From Chloroflexota bacterium (lineage in GTDB: Bacteria > Chloroflexota > Anaerolineae > Anaerolineales > Villigracilaceae), in the NCBI GenBank assembly GCA_013388685.1, contig JACAET010000039.1:1-64000 (forward strand): a DNA stretch of 64,000 bases, given 5' to 3'. Below are positions 59,050-64,000 of this stretch, piece after piece. Below the pieces are notes generated by a model that was not told the origin of the DNA, ran no database searches, and saw only the letters and a program-made list of their open reading frames with translations. The position numbers and the translations under genes are program-made. How positions within the stretch are numbered: the first letter of the stretch is position 1; every line of letters starts with the position of its first letter.

Positions 59050-59985
59050 ATGATTCTCGTCACCGGCGCAACCGGCTTCATCGGGCGTGTGCTTGTCCGT
59101 CAACTCACTGAAACGGGACAGCAGGTGCGCGTGTTGCTTCGCCCCTCCCCTCACTCGCCGCGCCTGCCGAAAGGCGTTCCTGTGGAGGTGGCGGTCGTTT
59201 CGCTGAACGACGAGCGCGGTCTGCGTGCCGCCCTGCGCGGCGTGCGTCACATTTACCACCTTGCCAGCGCCGCGTCGCAGGGACGCGGCGGCAGCCTGTT
59301 CGCCACCGACATCGAAGGGACGCGTACCCTCGCCCAGGTCGCGGCGGAAGCGGAGATCGAACGCTTCGTTTTCCTCAGCCACCTCGGCGCAGATCGCGCC
59401 TCCGCCTTCCCGGTTCACAAATCCAAGGGGATTGCCGAGGAACACATCCGCAAGAGCGGAGTTCCACACACCATCATCCGTTCGTCCATCGTCTTCGGTC
59501 CCGAAGACGGCTTTACCACCTCGCTGGCGGAAGTCCTGCGTTACGCTCCCGGCATTCTGCCCATCCCCGGCAACGGCCGCACCCTGCTTCAACCGCTTTG
59601 GGTCGAAGACCTCGTCACCTGCCTGATTTGGACATTGCAAACCCCCCAAGCGGTCAACCAGACCTACGAGATCGGCGGCGGCGAATACTTTACCCTGCGC
59701 CAAATTTTCGAAATCGTCATGAACGTCACACACACGCGCCGCCTGCTTGTGCCGACGGCTCTTCCCTACATGCGCGTACTCTTCGTCCTGCTCGATTCGT
59801 TCGCGCGCCGCATCGGAGCGTCCACCTACTGGCTGGATTACGTTGCCGTTAACCGCACCTGCCCCGTGGACAACCTGCCGCGCGCCTTCGGATTGATGCC
59901 CGCGCGTTTCGCCTATCGCCTGAACTACCTGGAACGCAAGCCGTTCCTGCAAAGGCTTCAGGAAGCCCTCCGCTTCCCGCGCTGA
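59050..59985 (+). CDS. NAD(P)-binding epimerase/NmrA-like protein
   Basis: 311 aa from the ATG at 59050. MILVTGATGFIGRVLVRQL is a Rossmann loop of the extended or atypical SDR group. YHLASAASQGRG marks the next conserved block, and in place of the classical YxxxK there is VHKSKGIAEEHIRKSGVPHTIIRSS, as in NmrA/complex I NDUFA9-like proteins. The substrate is unknown; quinone- or lipid-linked roles occur in the family. The frame is open to 58987, but the -10 box at 59037-59042 excludes an earlier start. It begins a run of four genes on the same strand. Confidence 0.82.
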   Translation: MILVTGATGFIGRVLVRQLTETGQQVRVLLRPSPHSPRLPKGVPVEVAVVSLNDERGLRAALRGVRHIYHLASAASQGRGGSLFATDIEGTRTLAQVAAEAEIERFVFLSHLGADRASAFPVHKSKGIAEEHIRKSGVPHTIIRSSIVFGPEDGFTTSLAEVLRYAPGILPIPGNGRTLLQPLWVEDLVTCLIWTLQTPQAVNQTYEIGGGEYFTLRQIFEIVMNVTHTRRLLVPTALPYMRVLFVLLDSFARRIGASTYWLDYVAVNRTCPVDNLPRAFGLMPARFAYRLNYLERKPFLQRLQEALRFPR

Positions 59986-60015
59986 CCCGAACCTCAGAAT
60001 GGCTCCAACAGACCC

Positions 60016-60873
60016 ATGCCCGACTCTGTCATCAAACTGCTCGAAACACCCGAAGAAATGACCCTCGTCGAGGCGCTGCAACGCGCCGTCTGGCCCGGCA
60101 GCGAAACCGACATCGTCCCCGCCCACGTTTTCATCACCGCTGTCCATAACGGCGGGCTCGTCCTCGGCGCCTTCCAAAACGAAGAACTCGTCGGCTTCGT
60201 CTTTGGTTTTCCCGGCCTCGATTTCACCCCCGACGGTCCGCGCCCCAAACACTGCTCTCACATGATGGGCGTCAAGCCCGGCTTGCGCGATTCCGGCATC
60301 GGCTTTGCGTTGAAGCGGGCGCAGTGGCAGATGGTTCGCAAACAGGGCATTGACCATATCACATGGACCTACGACCCGCTCCTCAGTCGCAACGCCAACC
60401 TCAACATTGCCAAACTCGGCGCGGTCTGCAACACCTATCGGCGTTCCGAATACGGCGACATGCGCGACGGCCTCAACGCCGGACTACCCTCCGACCGTTT
60501 TCAGGTGGACTGGTGGGTCAACACCCGCCGCGTCGAACGGCGACTGGGCAAACACCCGCGCAGACCATTGAAACTGGAAGACTTCTCCAAAGCCGACCTG
60601 CACCCCCTCTACACGCCCCAACGCGGCACCTTCAACCTGCTTCGCCCTCCCGAGCATTTTGCCCCGCTGGAAGGACGTCTCCTGCTGGCTGAAATCCCGC
60701 CCGACTTCGGCGCCGTGAAGGAAGCCGATTTTGCCCTTGCCCGCGACTGGCGTTTTTTCTCTCGCGAAGTCTTCGAAACCGCCTTCGCCGCCGGTTACAT
60801 CGTCACCGACTTTGTATTCGACAGCGGACGCAGTCTTTACGTGCTTGCCAATGGAGAAAGCATGCTGGAATAG
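60016..60873 (+). CDS. GNAT-fold acyltransferase-like protein (COG3375 type)
   Basis: 285 aa. The N-terminal half is a GNAT domain: NEELVGFVFGFPG is the beta-4 region, and HMMGVKPGLRDSGIGFALKRAQW is the acetyl-CoA loop (V-x-P-xx-R-xx-G-IG). FTWTYDP-like TWTYDPLLSRNANLNIAKLGAV follows, as in the predicted acetyltransferases of COG3375. The C-terminal half is specific to this group. The substrate is unknown. It starts 30 bp after the epimerase-like gene. Confidence 0.78.
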   Translation: MPDSVIKLLETPEEMTLVEALQRAVWPGSETDIVPAHVFITAVHNGGLVLGAFQNEELVGFVFGFPGLDFTPDGPRPKHCSHMMGVKPGLRDSGIGFALKRAQWQMVRKQGIDHITWTYDPLLSRNANLNIAKLGAVCNTYRRSEYGDMRDGLNAGLPSDRFQVDWWVNTRRVERRLGKHPRRPLKLEDFSKADLHPLYTPQRGTFNLLRPPEHFAPLEGRLLLAEIPPDFGAVKEADFALARDWRFFSREVFETAFAAGYIVTDFVFDSGRSLYVLANGESMLE

Positions 60874-60907
60874 TAACCAACCCGATGAGACTCCGTCTTA
60901 TTAGCGC

Positions 60908-61678
60908 ATGAAGAATCCGAGACCCGATATCGAACACTGGTGGGCGGTGGAGGCGATGATCGCCTCGTATAATCACGTTTACCAGGTCACCTACAAGACG
61001 AAATACGAAGTTCGCGGACCGATCGGGGTGTCCAATTACGAGGGCGCGCCGATTGCATCCTTCCAATATGAATTCCTTGCCCTCAGCGCGAACGCTCAAG
61101 CCGTGATGGATGCGGTGCTGGCGTATCCGGTCCCCGACGACAAACACTACATCCTCGACGTTTTCCATCTCGCCCCGTCCAACCCGTCCCTGAAGGAACA
61201 ATACACCAAGTTCGCGCACGAATTTGTGCGCACAGGTCCCATTCTGGGGCTCGACCTGCCCGCCAGGGCGCCTACCCTCCCGACCAACGTGTTCAAAGCC
61301 ACTACCATTCAGCAGGCGGAAACCGCCAACCATAACCTGACCACCGAAGGCGAGCGCATCTACATACAAACCCTGCGCGACAAGCACATTCATTCGTTTT
61401 ACGTGGAGCATGAAGGCGAAGCGGTGGGATGGCTGCAACTTGTGACCGTCTATGACAAGGTGGGATATATCAACCAGCTCTACGTCCTCAAAAATTACCG
61501 CAACCGCAGGTACGGCACGGCGCTTGTCCAGCGTGCGCATGCGCAGGCGGTTGAACTGGGAATGAGGCGAATGGTGGCGGTCCCCTCCGATATGGCAATG
61601 CCGCTGTACCGCCGCATGGGTTACAGACCGTTGCTGTATTTCTCTGCATTCCAGCCGAACGGCGGTGCTTGTGAATAA
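60908..61678 (+). CDS. GNAT family acetyltransferase-like protein
   Basis: 256 aa. The C-terminal 120 residues form a GNAT domain: HEGEAVGWLQL (beta 4), YINQLYVLKNYRNRRYGTALVQRA (acetyl-CoA loop R-x-x-R-x-G-T), and PLYRRMGYRPLLYF at the end. The N-terminal half is unrecognised and may be a degenerate second GNAT fold. The acceptor is unknown. It is 34 bp after the previous gene and overlaps the next by 14 bp, supporting one transcript. Confidence 0.8.
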   Translation: MKNPRPDIEHWWAVEAMIASYNHVYQVTYKTKYEVRGPIGVSNYEGAPIASFQYEFLALSANAQAVMDAVLAYPVPDDKHYILDVFHLAPSNPSLKEQYTKFAHEFVRTGPILGLDLPARAPTLPTNVFKATTIQQAETANHNLTTEGERIYIQTLRDKHIHSFYVEHEGEAVGWLQLVTVYDKVGYINQLYVLKNYRNRRYGTALVQRAHAQAVELGMRRMVAVPSDMAMPLYRRMGYRPLLYFSAFQPNGGACE

Positions 61679-63227
61679 ATTGCGCCTGGGCGTTATCCTG
61701 CCGGATCACAACGTCCCCGCCTGGATCCGATCGATGCTGGAGGAGATCAAAGGCTCGTCTTATGCCGAGGTGACCGCCCTGGCGTTCGCCGATCGTTCCG
61801 ATGTGAAAGCCCCCAACAAACAATACCAATGGCAGCTCAATCTCGATAAGCGAATCTTTCATCCCGAACCCGACCCGTGGGAACTGAGCGACATCCGCAG
61901 ATTCCTGTTCAACACGCAAGTCCTGGGAATGAATCTGCACGAACGCGTGGCGCGCCTGAAATCCATGCGCATTGACCTGATTCTCAATCTGAGCCTGGAG
62001 GACGTTCACTCGTCCCTGCTGAATGTGGCGCGTTTCGGGGCGTGGTCTTTGCGTTGTAACGATATGCGCGTGACCATGGGGAGTGAGATCGGCTGGCTGG
62101 AAATTCTGAACGATATTCCCGTGATGCGCTGCGATATCGAAATTCGGCGCGAGTCGAACACGCGGGTCTTCCCGGGTTCGACGCTTGCCGTCAATCGTTC
62201 CTCGATCTCCTCGAACCAGAAATCCTTTTTCTGGAGGGCGTCGCAAGTCGTGCCGCGCGCGCTCGCTTTGCTGCGTACAATCGGCGAGTCTGAATTCTTT
62301 GCAAGAACGGTTCCCGCCGCTCCCGCACAACCTGCCGTGATGCCGACGATGGCGCAGTCTGCGGTGCTGGCGCAAAAGCAGGCGTTGCACACCTATGAGA
62401 ACAAGGTCCGCCGCCGCATCGTTCATCAGCCGTGGGCGCTTGCGGCGGGAATATTTCCAGAGACGGAGAAGTTCGAGTGGAGCAGACTCAGGCTCAAAAT
62501 CCCGCCGGACGGCGTGTTTTGGGCTGACCCGTTTCCTCTGAAAAAGCAGGAAACATCCTTTCTGTTCTTCGAGGAGTTTTCATACAAGACTCAACGCGGA
62601 CATATCTCATTTGCCCAGGTGAACGCGGATGGAAGCATCGGCGAACCACAGATCGCGCTGCAGCGTCCGTATCATCTTTCATACCCTTTCCTCTTCGAGC
62701 ATCGCGGTGAGTTCTACATGATTCCCGAAACGGCGGAGAATCGGACAATCGAGGCGTATCGCTGTGTGCGCTTTCCCGATCGGTGGGAATTTCACTCGAC
62801 GCTCATGTCCGGTGTGCGGGCGGTGGACGCCACGCTCGTGGAACATTCCATGCGCTGGTGGATGTTCGTGAATATGGCGGACAAGGGCGGCTCCACCTGG
62901 GACGAACTCCACCTCTTTTATGCGGATGACCCGCTCTCCTCGAACTGGACTCCGCACCCGCGCAACCCGGTGATTTCGGACGTGCGTTCTGCACGTCCGG
63001 CCGGGCGCGTCTTCCGCCGGGATGGCAGGCTCATCCGCCCCTCGCAGGATTCTTCGCTGAGATACGGTTACGCCGTCAACCTGAACCATATTACGCAGTT
63101 AACGATCCACGAATACGAGGAGAAATTCATCGAGCGCATCGAACCACCGACCGAAAGCATCATGGCAGTGCACACCTATAACACTTCCGGCGACCTGGTG
63201 GTGGTGGATGTGTTGCTGAAAAAATAA
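61665..63227 (+). CDS. Formyltransferase-like domain fused to GINT1-like beta-propeller
   Basis: 520 aa from the GTG at 61665 (a GTG at 61671 is equally possible). The first ~180 residues (LRLGVILPDHNVPAWIRSML, DLILNLSLEDVHSSLLNVARFGAWSLRCND) resemble a formyltransferase fold of the type found in sugar N-formyltransferases, though the usual active-site Asn-His-Asp set is not complete. From about residue 270 comes a five-bladed propeller-like domain with FWADPFPL, HLSYPFLFEHRGEFYMIPE and WWMFVNMADKGG, as in the C-terminal domain of plant GINT1 and GH43/68-like proteins. A role in modifying a surface glycan or glycolipid is inferred. Confidence 0.65.
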   Translation: MLVNKLRLGVILPDHNVPAWIRSMLEEIKGSSYAEVTALAFADRSDVKAPNKQYQWQLNLDKRIFHPEPDPWELSDIRRFLFNTQVLGMNLHERVARLKSMRIDLILNLSLEDVHSSLLNVARFGAWSLRCNDMRVTMGSEIGWLEILNDIPVMRCDIEIRRESNTRVFPGSTLAVNRSSISSNQKSFFWRASQVVPRALALLRTIGESEFFARTVPAAPAQPAVMPTMAQSAVLAQKQALHTYENKVRRRIVHQPWALAAGIFPETEKFEWSRLRLKIPPDGVFWADPFPLKKQETSFLFFEEFSYKTQRGHISFAQVNADGSIGEPQIALQRPYHLSYPFLFEHRGEFYMIPETAENRTIEAYRCVRFPDRWEFHSTLMSGVRAVDATLVEHSMRWWMFVNMADKGGSTWDELHLFYADDPLSSNWTPHPRNPVISDVRSARPAGRVFRRDGRLIRPSQDSSLRYGYAVNLNHITQLTIHEYEEKFIERIEPPTESIMAVHTYNTSGDLVVVDVLLKK

Positions 63228-63261
63228 AATCTTTCCGCCGATATCTCCCAACTCCATTAAC

Positions 63262-63291
63262 ACCAAGACGCCGCATAAACGGCGTCTTGGT
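63262..63291. terminator. Hairpin between convergent genes
   Basis: A perfect 12-bp stem (ACCAAGACGCCG and its complement) with a 6-nt loop, 34 bp after the plus-strand gene and 36 bp after the stop of the minus-strand gene. Only weak T runs; likely a shared terminator. Confidence 0.7.
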
Positions 63292-63326
63292 ATGTTGCGT
63301 GGAAGGAGAACGGTGAATTCTTGGAA

Positions 63327-63986
63327 TCAACTCATATATCGGTTGTTCCCATTGTTCTGCCCCTGGGCGTTCATACCGATGGGATGATAGGTCGGTTCAT
63401 TATAGACGGGGCGGTTGACCGATGCGGCGGGCTTGGGGGCGGGGCGCGGGAACGGCTGGCTGGGGGCGCGGTATGTGTCGTTGTTCGGACGGTAAGCGGG
63501 CTTGTTCTGATATTGTGACTGATACTCCTCCGCCATCGAGAACAGGCGGTCACCCGCCACCGAAAACGTATTGATGAGCAGGACGCGAATGGCAAGCACC
63601 ATGATTGCCACCAGGATCGGCACCGCCTTGGTCATGGTGGCATGTCCGAGGAGAATGCTGCCTTCGGCATTGGTCTTCATGATCGCCACCGAAACCCCCC
63701 ACCAGGTCAATGAAGCGTTGAACGCCGCGGCAAGGAACCAGGCGCCAAAGAGATACCAGATCTCCACCGGTTCGTCCTGCCCCTTTTCGGGGGTGAAGAT
63801 GCGGGCGATTCCTGCAAAGTCAATGCCGCAAAAAGCGATGGCTAACATGGTGGACCATTTGAACGGTCCGAAGGACAGGTCGCCCAGGATGTCGTGAAGG
63901 GCAAACGATGTGCTGGAAAAATTGAACGCCTCGAAACCCAGCAGGGCAAAAAAGATGATCCCGCCAAACATCAAGCCGCGCTTCAA
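63327..63986 (-). CDS. Four-helix membrane protein, unknown (possibly 5'-truncated)
   Basis: About 219 aa, not recognised. Four hydrophobic helices (near 6-26, 45-65, 78-102 and 118-140), then a Pro/Asn/Gln-rich tail (PSQPFPRPAPKPAAS, NNGNNRYMS) that is probably disordered and cytoplasmic. The reading frame is open to the window edge: an ATG at 63971 and a TTG at 63986 are possible starts, but the gene could begin outside the window. No enzymatic motif is seen. Confidence 0.6.
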   Translation of the reverse strand: MKRGLMFGGIIFFALLGFEAFNFSSTSFALHDILGDLSFGPFKWSTMLAIAFCGIDFAGIARIFTPEKGQDEPVEIWYLFGAWFLAAAFNASLTWWGVSVAIMKTNAEGSILLGHATMTKAVPILVAIMVLAIRVLLINTFSVAGDRLFSMAEEYQSQYQNKPAYRPNNDTYRAPSQPFPRPAPKPAASVNRPVYNEPTYHPIGMNAQGQNNGNNRYMS

Positions 63987-64000
63987 AGCAATCCTGTGAA

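Noticed and set aside
59014..60357. 447-aa minus-strand ORF opposite the epimerase-like and GNAT genes
   Set aside because: It covers two clear plus-strand genes and the gap between them and shows no motifs.

Overview
The window is a high-GC bacterial chromosome segment, most probably from a member of Chloroflexota, class Anaerolineae. This is inferred from gene content and style: a complete but murE-less dcw cluster, a DUF951 protein, lipoprotein M1 peptidases, a very large bacterial alpha-2-macroglobulin, a Ycf45/SpoIIIAA-like R3H ATPase, and many short palindromic repeats between genes. No 16S rRNA gene is present to confirm it.

Layout. 0-2.5 kb: the 3' end of an orotate phosphoribosyltransferase gene, an exonuclease-WYL fusion on the minus strand, and a divergent DUF951 plus glycolipid-type glycosyltransferase pair. 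2.5-9 kb (minus strand): riboflavin genes (RibD-type reductase, ribA) with an SDR, an epoxide-hydrolase-like enzyme, and two paralogous M1-type lipoprotein peptidases separated by an inverted repeat. 9-14.5 kb: prephenate dehydratase with an aminotransferase (aromatic amino acids), tRNA-Leu(CAA), a YchF-like GTPase and an M3 oligoendopeptidase. 14.5-22.3 kb (minus strand): a 1940-aa alpha-2-macroglobulin-like lipoprotein without the thioester, a membrane-anchored DsbA-like protein and an RlmI-like methyltransferase.

22.3-40.1 kb (plus strand) is the division and cell-wall cluster: mraZ, rsmH, ftsL-like, ftsI, murF, mraY, murD, ftsW, murG, a CvpA-like gene, murC, a small basic ORF, murB, ddl, ftsQ, ftsA, ftsZ. 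It begins with a good promoter followed at once by three 10-bp direct repeats that look like the MraZ operator. Many genes overlap by a few bases, so translation is probably coupled. Together they make lipid II from UDP-MurNAc (the MurE step must be encoded elsewhere), flip and polymerise it, and build the FtsZ ring.

40.3-53.8 kb is an accessory block bracketed by two same-orientation copies of a ~118-bp inverted-repeat element, with tRNA-Met(CAT) just inside the left copy. It holds, on the minus strand, a five-gene cassette (a 947-aa multi-spanning membrane protein followed by four different P-loop ATPases, one with an OmpR-type winged helix and one with a long helical-repeat tail), then a separately promoted radical SAM/SPASM protein with ten cysteines in its N-terminal 75 residues, and a small coiled-coil membrane protein. 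I do not recognise this cassette as a named system; it is the best candidate here for undescribed biology.

53.9-64 kb: R3H-type ATPase, UvrD/PcrA helicase and an MscL channel with a zinc-ribbon tail on the minus strand; then a plus-strand run of an NAD(P)-binding epimerase-like protein, two GNAT acetyltransferase-like proteins and a formyltransferase-like/glycan propeller fusion; last, a four-helix membrane protein at the window edge. Several genes have a -10 box only 6-8 nt before the start codon, suggesting leaderless mRNAs. All assignments come from reading sequence motifs; no database search was run.
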